A stretch of 64,000 bases of DNA from Epiperipatus broadwayi (Eukaryota > Onychophora > Udeonychophora > Euonychophora > Peripatidae). Shown piece by piece: positions 26,150 to 39,299 of the stretch. Each line of letters opens with the position of its first letter. The first letter of the stretch is position 1. The notes under the pieces are model-generated. The model saw nothing but the letters and a program-made list of their open reading frames with translations, was not told where the DNA came from and ran no database searches. The position numbers and the translations under genes are program-made. The stretch covers positions 746,001 through 810,000 of the forward strand of contig JAQFVV010012544.1 of NCBI GenBank assembly GCA_028023455.1, written 5' to 3'.

Positions 26150-27060
26150 TGTTTCTTGTGTGAAAACACTTACTGATATTGACCTTTGAATTAAAAATCA
26201 TAGCCTATATAGTTGCACCTCAAATATTTGAAATATTGAGTGAAAAGATTAAGTTTACTTCCTAACCAAGTTTAAGAACTTTTTATCTTTTTGCTATTAC
26301 ATTTCATCGTAGTTATTTTTTTTTCATTATTTTAATAATATTTTTATGCGCTTTTTAAAAAGTAACTTTTTTTTTTTATTAATAAAGAGCAAAATTTTAA
26401 ATTAGAAATTTGAAGAGAAGAGAAAGAAGAAAATCTTACTCTTGTTTTACCCATAATTTATTGTACCTAAAAATGATTTGACATAAGAATTTTATATGTA
26501 TATTGTTTAATTAATTAAAACTTATAAAATGTAAATACAGAAGTTAATTAAAACATTTGAAAATGAGGTCGTAATTTACTTTAAGGTTTAATATTTTAAT
26601 TCCTGAGATAAATGTTGACTTATACTAACAGTGTTTTATTAAGCATTATATCATTTAATTTGAAAATTTTTATTTTCTGCTGAAATTAAGTACTCTTAAT
26701 TAATAATTTATTAAATTATCTATTTTTGTTAAGTTTAAAATTATCTTCATTTTTATTCTTTATTCTATTCTATATCTGGTTTACACATTTTTAATAGATG
26801 TCTGTGGAAAATAAACATCAATTTATATGATTGCTTATATATAGTACGATCATCTAGTTATGTGAAAAATTATGATCTAATTACAAAAGTTGTGAGCGAT
26901 CCTCTGATGACATCATCAATTATAAATTCAAATCATCATCACCACATCAGTACTTTTTTCAGAATTTTAGAGAAATAGTTATCTAATTTTACTTTTAAGA
27001 TATATATTTATAAAATAGTATATTTTTACTAGGCATATCAAAATAGAGTCAAATACCAGT
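26150..27060 (+). repeat. Long direct repeat, copy 1
   Basis: Aligns with 31080-32360 through ordered blocks: caagttta, atcttactcttg/atctcactctgg, ttacccataatttattg, taagaattttatatgtatat, aaatgtaaatacagaagtta, ttaaggtttaatattttaatt, aaacatcaatttatatg, and finally ggcatatcaaaat. Identity is perhaps 70% by eye with indels. The copies have the same orientation and lie ~5 kb apart. It may be a dispersed repeat, an LTR, or a pseudo-LTR of a Penelope-like element. No retroelement termini were identified. Confidence 0.7.
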
Positions 27061-30000
27061 CAAATGTATAATTTTTTAAATTATTGTGATTAGCAATTTT
27101 GTTCAATCTTTGTCATTTGAATGCCTCAATATAGTGTTTTATTAAAATACATGACAATGAAATAATATTATAAATATATTCACTGTCTCTATTTTTTCTT
27201 AGTACCATTATGTTTAAAAATATCAATGAACAGCCATATAAAATTATTTGCAAGTGATCATATTTATTACCTTCATAAACCTTTACAATCCAATCGTTTT
27301 ATATGGTGGCTCACTAATATGCCATAATTTAATTTGGTTAACTAATTATTAAATCAATACTATCCCATATTATTATATTTAGCCATGAGTAAAATTTATA
27401 CCTTAAAAAAATGCTATACTGTTTTGAGATTTAAAGCTGCATTGATAATAAGATAATCTTTAAGAAAATCAAATATAGGAAGGAATAGAGGAAAAGTCTG
27501 GAAACATCTAAATTGATTGGGATAATTGGTACATATATGAGAATATAATTAAAAATTAACATAACAGCAGATTTCTTAAAACAGAAAAGAATTGAATAAA
27601 CAAATGATCAGCAAAGCAAAACTGATAAAATAAAACAATAAATAATAAAGCAAGTAATATAGAGCAATGGGTAATACAATAACTGTAAACAGTCAATAAA
27701 AATAGCATAAATAATAGAATGAGAATGAGTAACACAACCATATAAAGAATGAAAAGAGTACAAGACATCATACAAATGAGTAGAAAATGGGATGACAATG
27801 ATGAAACTTTTATGAAAAATGCTGTAGACAAATGTCAAAAATTGTAATAGAATTATGCTAGAAGTCCAGAGGGGAAATACAAAAATTATAAAAAAACTAA
27901 ATTGATGTTAAAGTATACCAAGAGAATTAGGCTGAAAGTGATAAAAATTACTAAAAAGAGATAAAAGAAAATAAAAAGTTCATGCAAAAAATCATAAATT
28001 CTTATATAAATGTCAAAAGATTTTGCAAAAAGCACAATGGAGAAAATAATAAAAATTAATAAAAGGTCATGGAAAGAAATCAAATGGTTGGATAAAAAAA
28101 TCAATGAGTTGTGCAAAAAGGATATAATAGTAAAAATGGTTGAACTGGATAAGGTAATGGAAACCATAGAAGATAGCAAAATCCAAGCTGTGGAAGCTGT
28201 TCAGACCTATATTAAAAAGTAAAGAAAATTTAATTTCTATTAAAGATTACAAAGAAGTGAAATTGCAAGAACAGGATTTGGGATACAAAAATTTAGAAAA
28301 ATAGTGGTAGAAAAATCACTTAAAGAAATTTAAGAACAAACCAAGTAAATGATAAACACATGAAAATGAATTAGATATAGATGAAAAAAACTTAATGCTG
28401 ATTTGAATCATGGTATGCTAAAATATAAAAAGAGACAATGATAAAAGAAGTTTATAAACATGCTACCACAGACATAGACTAAGAAAACAATTATAATGTG
28501 TACTAGGGCATTAATCAAATCTTAAAAATTAAGGATTTCCAAGGAGATATCTGTAAGACTTCTATGTTTACATTTTTTTTTCAGATAAAACAGCTAAGAC
28601 AAAGTGCAATTTGCATATAAACGACTTTGAAGATTTATCTAAGGAATTGAGGAATTTTCTAATTAAGAAAGCAATTTTATGAAGAATATAAAGAGGTGAT
28701 CATAAAACTTCTGAGAAAAAAAACAGAAAGATAAAATTCAATCTCAAGATATTCAGATGAGATTCTATGTAGTAAGTAAAAAAGCTACCCACAATTTTGT
28801 ATGTAACCAGATTCTAAGTAAGAAAAACTAAACATGGACTCTATCTGAAGGCCAGATGAAAAAGATATTTCACTACAAACTACCAGCTAAAAATCAAGCA
28901 AATGGTTTTGGGCACTGATAAAAATATCATTAGCAAGTTGGCTGAACATTAATATGCAAATTCATTAAACAATGGTGAAAGCAATAAAATCAATTCACTT
29001 TTTAAAGTAAACCTCCTTATAAGCCCAGAGATAAATGCTTTAACATCAGTGATATAATTAGATTTCAACTCCTACTAATAAAACCAAAAAAAAGTCTGAC
29101 TTGGGAAAATGAAAACAATATGAGGTAGACAACAATCCAAATTAAAGACAAAATATTTTTAATGGAATACCTAATGGATCACCATATTCAAGCACAAATA
29201 CTGGAATAAAAAGACATATAGGTAAGACCAAAAACATACACAGCAGACTGTTCACTCCAGAGAAGAAATTAACTGTGACTTTTAGTATGATAAAATTCAG
29301 ATTGTCCTGAATGAGAACAGTATCTCATTTAAAGTAATACCTGGGTTAATATAAGAATTGTTCATTATTCATATAATAATATATACAAAGAAAATAGTAT
29401 TAAACACAGATATTTAAAGAGTATTTAAAGTTAACAAAAAAAAAGTTAGGTATTATTAGTTTGCAATGGAAAAAGAATGATCATGAAGGAGGATTTCTAT
29501 CTAAATCAACAATTAAGTCCAGTAACCATGATGTTAGTCATAATCTGAATTTAAACTTCACCTTAAGAAAACATCCATAATGCATATAAATGGACCATTT
29601 AGTGGCATCACAATGTCATATTAAATAAATACCACATCTGAAAGATTGTAAATCTCTGTGTGACATCTGAGAAATATAATGAAATTCCCTTTCTATAGAA
29701 CATAGTGATGATGTGTTTGTGGTCAGAGATAAAAAAACAATAAAGAGCCACCTAAATTTTTAAAAATTCTTTTGTAGATGAGAATAAAAAAGAGTTAATT
29801 GAAAGTTGAGGAAAAGATTGATGGGTGTGTGGCTATTTGGAGGGATTATTAGAAGTCTAAAATAGTTGTGATTTAAGAGACATTTCTCATATGTTTGTTC
29901 ATTATATGGTGATGATTTTTTGTATAGATGGCCATGTAACAGTTTAGAAGTTTTATAATATCTCTGATAAGATATGCATCATTGATCAATACAAAAAGGT

Positions 30001-31079
30001 GTCCCCTTACCCAATATTAACTTGTCAAATGTAACAATTTTTATTGTATCCATCTATCCATGATTATTTTGTTGTATTCAGGTCAGATGAAAATCATTTT
30101 CAAATTTTAAAGATATATATATCAGCCTAATTCTGCAAAGATTTTGATGGACATTCTGAAGATTGAATTACGCATTAATCTCTTCCATCATTCAATAAAT
30201 CCTGGTGGAGCAGCTAAAGAATGAGTATTTACTTTTTTAAAAAAAGGTAAAATATGAGGTGCTTCAATAAACAATTTCCTATTATCCAATGGTACGACTT
30301 AAAAGTAAATCAGTACTTATAATAAATCACTAAAATAATATTCAGAATTATACTACTTATTTTTAGAAATATAAATTAGAAAAAATATATTGGCAATTAA
30401 AAATACACCATTATAGTGAAAAGTTATTTTGTAATAATTATATTTATTATTAGTTTATTAACTTGAAAGTTTGTAATACAAGGATTTGATTTTAAAGAGA
30501 AAAAAGCCGAACTTAAATAATTTCAAAGTTATTTAAATAGTGATTAAATGTGCAAGAAATAAGTTTGAAATATTTAGTATTGACAAAAATTCACATTATG
30601 ATTAGATAAATATGAATGTTACATAACAAAGTTTTTTTCATATTTGTTCATGATTATATTATAAGATGGGAGGATCCAGCAAGAAATAGTGGCCTATTAA
30701 ATTTGCTCCTTGGACTCATGAATAAATTTATAGGCAACTAATTTTGTCTGCAGCTCAGAAAGCAGTGCAATGAAACATGGAAAGCTGGTTAATCCATAGT
30801 GAAACAACTAAAAGGTATTATTAACTGACTAACCCAAAAGTTATTGTAGCTATACCCCATTGCTATTGTCCCACACCTGTGAAATCTAACCATTTTATGT
30901 TCATCATCAACCTCAATCAAAAATAAATATAAAATCCCCCATAAAAAAAGAGAAGACCTCTGTGATCTTTAAAAAATAAAAATAATACCTGAATTAAGAA
31001 AAAAAATCTACAGAGAAATGAAGTCTGTGAAATAGCAATAACAAACATGAATTTAATCCCAAGAAACATTTTTGACAGT
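27061..31079. other. Interval between the direct repeats; unassigned
   Basis: Purine-rich on the plus strand with scattered short frames, the best being 28010-28222 (70 codons, Lys-rich, helical-looking: KIIKINKRSWKEIKWLDKKI). A fragment SDDVFVVRDKK at about 29700 recalls an RT YxDD box, but no neighbouring motifs confirm it. This may be a highly decayed retroelement interior. I could not identify a family. Confidence 0.35.
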
Positions 31080-31203
31080 GTATACCCTTGTTAGTGAACA
31101 ACCATGAATTCAAAGTTGTACATAAACCTACAATTGCAACTGAGAAATACTAAAATACTAGAAATAAAAAGAAAACTTCAATTCATTTTTCTAATCAAGT
31201 TTA

Positions 31204-31256
<53 letters not shown>

Positions 31257-32360
31257 TCTTTAGTTAAGTTTAAAAGTGTATCTTGGTTCATATCTATACT
31301 GTATTTAACTCTGTTATATTTTAATATTTTTGAGCATGCTTTAAAAATGTCCTTCATTTTTATTAATACGTATTTATATTAAGCAGAACCATAACGCTGC
31401 AATTTCATTGGAGTAAAAAGGGAAAAATCTCACTCTGGCTTCTACCCATAGTTCATTGCTTTATTTAACTATACCTAAAAGTGCCATATCATTATTGATT
31501 GTCTCTTGATCAGATGTAAGAATTTTACATGTATATTTTTTAGTTGATACATATCAAATGTAAATATAGAAGTTAGTTAGAACATTTGATAATAAGGTTG
31601 TAGTTTAGTTTCATGTTTAATATATTTTGATTCTGATCTTATAGAATTTTATTAAGGACAATTTATTTGGAAATCCTTATACTGTAATGAAAGTCATTGC
31701 TCTCATTTAATATTTCATTGAATTACAAATATTTATTTAAGTTTAAAGCCTAGTTGTTTAATATTCATTGCATTTCATGTAAGAGTATACATTTTTATTG
31801 GACATATGTTATAAGTAAATATCAATTTACATGTTCAGCAAATGGTAATTATAAACCATCTTTAATAAAACTAAAGTTATCACAAATTTTAAATTACAGT
31901 GACAAAATGAAATTCATGTGTAGTTATAGGTGTGCTCTGATATTCTAATCATCACATAATTTAAGTCATTATTATCACATTACTCTTTTGGATGGGCTTA
32001 AGAGAAATTTTTTGCAATTTGATTTTCAAAAAATTCACAACGCAGATTTATAATCATTCTTCATACTAATTAAAGATCATGTTACATAATCAATACTACT
32101 GATTATGATAAAACAAAAGGTTTTTAAAGTAGTCCAATTCATAAATATGGTAAAATAAAGCTATAGTGTTTATCAGAATTTCTGTTAGATTCTTCACTGA
32201 AATGGTCATGTTTTAATAATATTTCCACATATAAATTAATAGCATGATTTAGTAAACTTCCTCAGGTAAATTGTTTGCCTAAAATTCATAATCACTGTGT
32301 TACATTATTACTTACTTTTAATTCTAAAAATTAGGCATATCAAAATCTATCAACATTTTG
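31080..32360 (+). repeat. Long direct repeat, copy 2
   Basis: Second member of the pair described at 26150. It is longer because it includes extra sequence, among it a (TA)n run at 31206-31252 and about 150 bp near 31900-32300. It lies directly upstream of a Penelope-like RT remnant (32560), which makes a pseudo-LTR role conceivable but unproven. Confidence 0.68.
31206..31252. repeat. (TA)n microsatellite
   Basis: About 23 uninterrupted TA units inside copy 2 of the long direct repeat. Copy 1 lacks them. Confidence 0.95.
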
Positions 32361-32559
32361 TCTTCACACAGTCCTTTCTCAAAGATCATCATCACTTTGC
32401 AAAATTAATTAAAATGATAAAAATATAAAGAATTGATAGCAGAATCCAAATCTATCTTTTAAAAAAATATTGTCTATTTTTAGAAAAACATTAAATGAAA
32501 ATAAGTTTTAAATCAGAACAACAGCTTCCTACTGATAATATTATGAATTTCTTAACATT

Positions 32560-33660
32560 TGCGCAAACAACAATCTACTTTTAAACATTTCAATAATATG
32601 ATAGCTATGTGTTTATTTAAATCACTATTTTTCAGCAGCATTAACATGGAAGAATTTAAAACTATAGCCCTAAATACTATTCCATGTCTAACTAATGTTT
32701 AGCTTTAGTATGTCAATGATATATTTATTGCATTGCTATATGATGAAGCACTTTTCCAAATATTCAGAAAACACATTTATATATATTTCTTTAATTAAAT
32801 TCGCAATAGAATTAGAACAAATACTGATATGTTTTTCCTAGATGTTTTTGTGACAAAATACTAATGATAAAATAAATTATGTTTTATAGAAAAGCCACAC
32901 ATACAGTACAATGTTTAAGATAAACTACTAATTAGGAAAGAAACAAAAATCCAATGATTTGGAAAAAGATCCCTATAAACAAATTCTTATGAAGAGTTCT
33001 TATTCATCAATTATCATCAGGTAAGTCTTAATCAGATAACCAAAAAGAAACATCAAAAGAAAAATTAGCTACAAAGACTGTAGTGTATTTATACCTATCA
33101 GGCATAACAGATTAATTGAAAAGTTGCTATCAATATAAAAGCAGAACAGTTTTTCAAAACCATAAAGTTTAATTCTAAAGCAAACAAATAAATGCATTTA
33201 TAATATATCTGATGAATATGGAAAATCATATATCAATGAAATTAGATACATCATTAGAAATGCATTTAAAAAGTCTGAAATTGTAATTAGAGTAGAAAAA
33301 AGAATGCTTCTAAAGTATTATTCCATACAAGTAAAAAAAAAAAGGAAGGGAATGTTCTATTGGGGAAAGTATTGGGTAGAGAGAAAAAGTAAAAAGAAAA
33401 TTTACGAAGCTATCACATCACAATGGCATAAAACAAGTCTTCATATGGGGATAATCTAGAATATTTGGATAAACCATAATATTTGGAAACTAGTCATCTT
33501 AGTTTTTCAAAAAATAGAGAAATAATAAGGGCACTTAAATATAAATACATTGGAGCAGTGTGGAACAGGTGTAGCTGTGATTATGTAAATCATTATCCTC
33601 AAAATAAACCACCATTTTTCCTGATTATAAAAAGTCAGCAAAATATAACCATTTGAAGTC
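32560..33660 (+). pseudogene. Penelope-like element 1, RT and GIY-YIG remnant
   Basis: Heavily decayed. Readable blocks: SINMEEFKTIALNTIP (32636; family pattern IYMEEFE), YVNDIFIALLYDEALFQIFRKHI (about 32705; derived from YVDDTF), MFFLDVFVTK (32830; FLDVLV block) and FIEKPHIQYN (32883; RKPTHT block). After about 33180 comes CIYNISDEYGKSYINEIRYIIRNA, which fits the IY...C.C...YIGETGR start of the GIY-YIG nuclease. The order RT then GIY-YIG is that of endonuclease-bearing Penelope-like elements. Stops every 10-30 codons mean it is dead. It is related to the copy at 35.3 kb. Confidence 0.72.
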
Positions 33661-35335
33661 ATATATGTAATTATAATAATATGGTATTATACCAATAATC
33701 ATCATCAATGATCTTTTTGTAACTATATTTAAAAATCAAAATGTATAATTTTAGGCTAATTATTATCTAACCAATACCAAACATAATGCATAATATAAAA
33801 GCAATAATACATATTTTATCTATGTGTACATAGTTGAGTGTTAAAATGATTACATAAAATAAACCAATCAAAAAAAATGGAGTGATCAATATATTAATGT
33901 TAAGTCCTTAATGCCCAAGACCATCATATATTAAGAGAATATTGGTTCTCAATAAAATATTATTATAAAACCCTATAACGTAAAGTGAATAGAATATAAA
34001 GATGACTTTTATAACTGTAGTAGTATTTAAATAATTGCAAAAAAATTATAGACATAAAATATATCAAATATCATTATAGTTAAGCTAGCCTTGGATTACA
34101 AGGATTCCAGAGACTGTGAACAAGAAAAAAATATGTATCACTGTGTAATAAGTTTTCTTTCATTATGTTCAGAATTAGTTTATATTAAAGCATGATTCTA
34201 TGATGAAAAGCACATGGATAATTCATAGAATAGAAAAGAAATTCATAGAATAGAAAAGACATAACAAATAACATCAGAACTTATTTATTTATTTTTATAA
34301 TACAATTTATTAACTAATACTGAAAATGAGAATGTCTCCATACAATTTTAACCATAATAAAGAGTTATTTCAACAAATCTATTAAAAAAAATTCAATATT
34401 TCAATTATTAATTTCTTTCAAGAAGTAGCATTTAGAAATTTAAAAGTGAATACATAACTTGTCTGACTATAGATTTTTTCTCTTTTTTTAAATTCATTTA
34501 TGGTTACCTAATTGAATATCTTTTCTTGTAAATTGTGTAAGTTGTAGTTTAGTCAATATTATAGCTCTGACTTTTTTTTGTTATAGCTTTTTCAATGTTA
34601 CATTCATCCATTTACCTTTTTCTACTTTTTTTTAGCCCTAGGTTTCCAGTTTAACAATTATTTTTATTTTACATTAACATAAAACAGCCATAATTTTGGC
34701 TGAAGCAATGCATAAGACTTGTCAAAGTTTATTTCAAGTAATTTCTTTCTCTTATATTCTTATGCATATGACTGAATTAATGATAATCAGTTTTTAATAA
34801 GGATTTAACATGTTGTTTTAGTATCCATAAGGTTATCTAGCTTTGCCAACATCACTTTTTAAAGTAAAAGTGATATTTATTGAGTACCATATTTCCAATA
34901 TGAACTTCCAACTGCTGTACTCATCACTACTGAACTCTCTGAATTCTACTTCCCATTCACCTTTTGTTGAAAAAAACAATCCTGTTATAAATCCCTCATC
35001 CAATCATATAACTACCTTAGAAATTACTGTAATAAGCCTTGACCAAATGCTTTCTACAAGAAATATTTTTTTAAAAAAATATTATATTTATACAGCAATT
35101 GATAAACAATTTTCTAGATATTTAATTTCTTCATATTTAATTTCTTCTTGTTTTTTTTCTTTCAAAAATTATATATATATGAAGATATACCAGAAAAAAT
35201 ATTTTAATTTATTTATTTAATGGCTATGCCTAGTAGAAATTAATCATTTATATTATTATTATCATTAAAATGCCTCAAATTATTCATATATGTAAATCTT
35301 TAAATAATAATAAACTAACTAAACTTCATTGCCTT
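33661..35335. other. AT-rich spacer
   Basis: Contains a 20-bp tandem doublet (attcatagaatagaaaagaa type) at about 34227-34260 and a 125-codon ORF at 34843-35220. That ORF has no recognised domain and codon use like random AT-rich DNA, so it is not called. Confidence 0.4.
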
Positions 35336-35339
35336 TAAC

Positions 35340-36710
35340 AGAGTAACCTAATTGGTCTTAGCATCATCTTAAAATCATTATTCATGAATCTAAAGTGCAT
35401 TAGTTGAATTTCTAACCTAATCTATTACTGGCTAGACTAGCATTTCCTAAAAAAAGGGATAATAATACCCACTTAAAATGTGTTATATATTAACCACTCC
35501 ATTATTATAAACAGATGAAATATTTTCCTAAAGGTTTTTGATAATGGTATTTTGAAAGAAGTGACATGCTAGTAAGCTTTGATGTGGAATGTTTATTTAC
35601 AAATGTACCATATGTCTATTGTAAGAAAAAGATTAAATAATAATAGCTTATAAACCAGAGCAACTCTTCCCATTAATAGTATAAAATAATTAATAATATT
35701 CTACATAATAACAAACTACTTTCAATACAAGATGTAATTTTTCCAAAAAAATTAAGGAATATCTATAGTCTCACCATTGTCACATCTGATTAGCAATATT
35801 TATATAGAAGAACTTGAATCCATAGCCATAAAGACTACTCCATATCATCTAAATTTGGCATCATTATGTTTATAATACAATTATTGTATGACCACATGGT
35901 GGATCACTACTACAAATTTTCTGGAAACACATCAATAACATATCCCCATCAATTCAATTTCTAACAGTCAAAACAAAAAAAAAAATTGGTACTAATAGTT
36001 ATTCTTGTGAAAAGTCTTCCTCATGGCAAAATCAAAATTATACTTTACAGAAAACCACACATATCATTAAAATACTTATCATATACATCCAATAACACCA
36101 GAAACACAAAACATGGAGTTATACTATCACTATGGAACAGAGCAAAAGGTGTTTGTTCAAGACCCAATGATTTGAAAAAAGCAAAGATTTACATAGAATA
36201 AACTTATAAATAATGGTCATTCATCAGCCGTTGCTAAGAAAACTTTAAGCAGACAAAGAATCATCAAAAGAAAAAAAAATGCAAACAAATTAGCTTTCCT
36301 AAGCCGTATCACACTATCAGGAATTTTAACATCAACAAAGCCTAACCTTGAAATGCTGACAAGCAAAAACTGCATCTATAAAATACCATAGGAATGTGAA
36401 TAAATGTATATTGATGATGGAAGACACTCTATTGAAATACAACTGCAAGAGTACAAACTGATGATTAGAAGAGGGGAAACGTGTCTGAATTAGCACATTC
36501 TGTATCCATCAGTGGACATATGTTCAATTAGGAAAATCAAAATATTGGATAGAGAGAAAAGATACAAAGAAAAAAAATAAAAAAAATCTGCTCACATGAC
36601 AATGACAAAGAAGTCCACAATGAGTGTGACTATACATAATGTATGGAAACCATTAATCAACTTTGCTTGTAAGAAAAAGTGAAGAACTTGGGAGGAACTG
36701 CATAGCTAAG
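35340..36710 (+). pseudogene. Penelope-like element 2, RT and GIY-YIG endonuclease
   Basis: DMLVSFDVECLFTNVP at 35562 is the signature RT block of Penelope-like elements. A degenerate MGSPLS/ISNIYxEELESIA segment follows (35770-35835). A decayed YVDD region then leads to WPHGGSLLQIFWKHIN (35890) and SIQFLTVKTK. YRKPHISLKYL occurs at 36040 (RKPTHT block). The C-terminus contains CIYKIP, YIDDGRHSIEIQLQEYK and LMIRRGET (about 36370-36480). This is a recognisable GIY-YIG nuclease with Gly replaced in YIG. DREKRYKE follows at 36550. It is frameshifted repeatedly. It is directly followed by an S2 SINE at 36724. Confidence 0.82.
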
Positions 36711-36723
36711 AATATGAAATTTC

Positions 36724-36995
36724 AGGAAGGCTCAGTTGGTTAGAGTTTTACTTTAAAATTTATCATCCAGGAATCTAAGAATCCAGGTTTGATTCCCATG
36801 CTATTAGTCAGGCCAGCAACACCTGAAGCAGAGAAAAAAATAATACCTCTTGAAACATTGTGCATTTACTAACCTGTGTGTTGTTATTAACAGTTGAATG
36901 TAATTGGAAAATTTAAATAAAGTTTAATTATTTTAAAGGCATTTAATACTTAATATTAGAAGATGTGAATAGTCCTATATATAACTACAAAGAGG
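36724..36995 (+). mobile_element. tRNA-derived SINE, family S2
   Basis: Head: ggctcagttggttagag (A box) and ggtttgattccc (B box) about 50 bp later, both close to RNA polymerase III consensus. Body: catgctattagtcaggccag and caacacctgaagcagag, then aaacattgtgcatttac. Tail: aatttaaataaagtttaatt, ggcatttaatactt and atgtgaatagtcc. Head, body and tail all recur on the minus strand at 61498-61705, which establishes a family. No polyA tail was seen. The 3' boundary is set by homology. Confidence 0.82.
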
Positions 36996-37429
36996 TGAAA
37001 TGTTTGAAAAGTTTAAATAAAGTTTGAATGGCAGAGATCGTGTACTAAAATAATACCACAGATAGAACAACTTCCTCATTCTATTGGACAAAATATCCTT
37101 AAATAACATTATTTAGAACAACATTTTTTAAATTATTCATCCTTTTTATTGTGGCAAGAATCGTTTTTTTTTTCAACAAATAGTGGAAAAATGATGAGTC
37201 CCATTTACTGATCAATCATTGGAGAGATTATTCGATTTGCTATGCATTTTCTACTTAAAATTTTTTTTCTGAATTTACTTGGAATAATATATATTTCTGA
37301 AAAACATTCCAACTTTATCCAATTTTAAGTGGCGATCATGGGAAGCATGTGGTCTAATTATTATGCCAATGGGGGTTGACGCAAAGGATATATAAAATAT
37401 AAATATAATAATGCTCAAGGCTAAATGGG

Positions 37430-37628
37430 TTTGTAAGTATCATTAAAAACCTGTCAACCCTTAGACAATCCCAGTATCAATAACAATCAACAAAAAAAAA
37501 ATATAACAATCAACAATTTCAATGGTAATTGTTAAAAGCAGGTTGCCTTGGCAACAGTTTAAAGTTGTTGATTGATTTTGATATTGGGATTGTCTAAGTG
37601 TTGAATGGTTTTTAATGATAAATTATAA
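37430..37628. repeat. About 200-bp hairpin element
   Basis: 37439-37493 (atcattaaaaacc..., ttagacaatccca...) is the imperfect inverse of 37565-37619 (...gggattgtctaa, ...ggtttttaatgat). The arms are ~55-60 bp at about 85% identity, with a ~70-bp centre. It has no coding capacity. Probably a MITE-like element. Confidence 0.8.
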
Positions 37629-37639
37629 AGTATGTGTTA

Positions 37640-39299
37640 TGTTTATGTTAATACTTTTATAACACATCCATAATCTTATAATGAAATAACAACTTATAAA
37701 AATAAATTGTGTTTTTGCAGATGTAAAAATCCAAGTTTAAACTAATTGTCTACATTATTATCTTATTTGTGTTAAAAAATAACACACTTTTTGTCAGTGC
37801 AAAAACCTATAATCATCCACTAGTCATCTCTACTTCTTGTTGACCTGTCAAATATTCGTAGTAAAAAGTAAAATTGCAAAATCTCAGCCGCATTATTTAA
37901 ATGCCTCAAGGTCTGCTTTAGAAGATTCAATTATTTTGCTCTCTTTGCTTAGAGTTAAACAATATAGAAGTTAAACAATAAATATGAAAAGCAAACAAGA
38001 AATTTAAACATTATTGCTTAAAATTTTGACAATATTATCTTCAGTAATTATTGCCATAATTTATTAATTAAAAAAGTTTTTTTTTTTTTTTTTTTAAAAA
38101 AAAGAACAAATGTATATATATAAATGTAACCACGTATACATACGTGTGTGTATTTTATGGAATGCTTATTTCATAATTGGTAATCTAATTCTCATGTAAA
38201 ACATCAGTTTCAAATTAAGTAATTCTTATATTTTATCTATCTAATGAGAGTTCAATGTATTATGTTTGGATGATGAAATAGCACAAGCTGACTTATGTAT
38301 ATAACTTAAGTACTTATAATAAAAATCATATTTTCAAGGACATGACAACGATAAAGGTTTGTATTTTAGTAATGTAGAGCCCATCAAAATTATATAAATA
38401 TAAAATTGTGATGCTATAATAAATTATATAAAGATTGTGATAATTATCAAGAATTATCTCTTGATTATCATATTCAGTCATCCAATTTCTGAGAGTACTT
38501 AATTCACTTACAACACAATTAATGTTTGACAACTAGTAATTAACAGAATAACATACTATTTGTAGAAAGAAGTAAAATTTTAAAAACTTGAATACATGAA
38601 AGCTATTTGAATTATTATTGTTAGACATTTTATTAATATTCTTGTTCAGAGAAAACTTTTGATAAAATTTAGAACTTTTATAGCAATTGCTAAAATTCTG
38701 AAATGTCTTATATCTGCTATCAATCACTAGTTTGCCATCCTATGGACAGTTCCTGAAAACACCCAGCTAATTTATCCATTTCTCAATTATGTTTTGTTTG
38801 TTGCTCAGATTTTCAATTCAACATATTTCTTCCCATCTTATATTATGCAATAAGATAGATCTTATCCTTACTTTCTTCTTGTTTTCCATCACCAATACCT
38901 CCAAAACTCCTTTATTAAACTATACTTTCATCTTAGCACATATCCAAATTCAGTTTTCCTTTCTAATTTCTTCAGTGTGACTGCCTTTTCATTTACCCTT
39001 ATTAAAACTTCCTCATTTGTTATTTTACTTATCTAATTAATTTTGCACATTTTTCTCTATGTTTATATCTCAAAGGTTACTAATCTGTCTCTAATTCTTT
39101 TACTCAATATCTGTGTTTTACAACAGCACAATAATATATTTCATACAGAGTATATATTTTCCTTAATTCTCTTCATAGTTCTACAAAATGTTTCATTTTT
39201 CTTTAAAAATGTCTCATTTTCAAATGCTATTCTTTTTTTAATTTCACGTTTCCTTCTTTCATCCTCCCTCAAACAACTATCTAAATATTTATCATCACC
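37640..39299. other. AT-rich spacer
   Basis: Short ORFs on both strands (38326-38727 minus, 38789-39315 plus) are low-complexity or antisense to LINE remnants. No supported gene. Confidence 0.4.

Noticed and set aside
29690-29740. RT YxDD box (SDDVFVVRDKK)
   Set aside because: Isolated motif without neighbouring RT blocks; likely chance.
27061-31079. LTR retrotransposon interior between the long direct repeats
   Set aside because: No protease, RNase H or integrase motif readable, and no primer-binding site or TG...CA termini found; left unassigned.
34843-35220. 125-codon plus-strand ORF
   Set aside because: Composition is that of random AT-rich DNA, with no domain and no support from neighbours.
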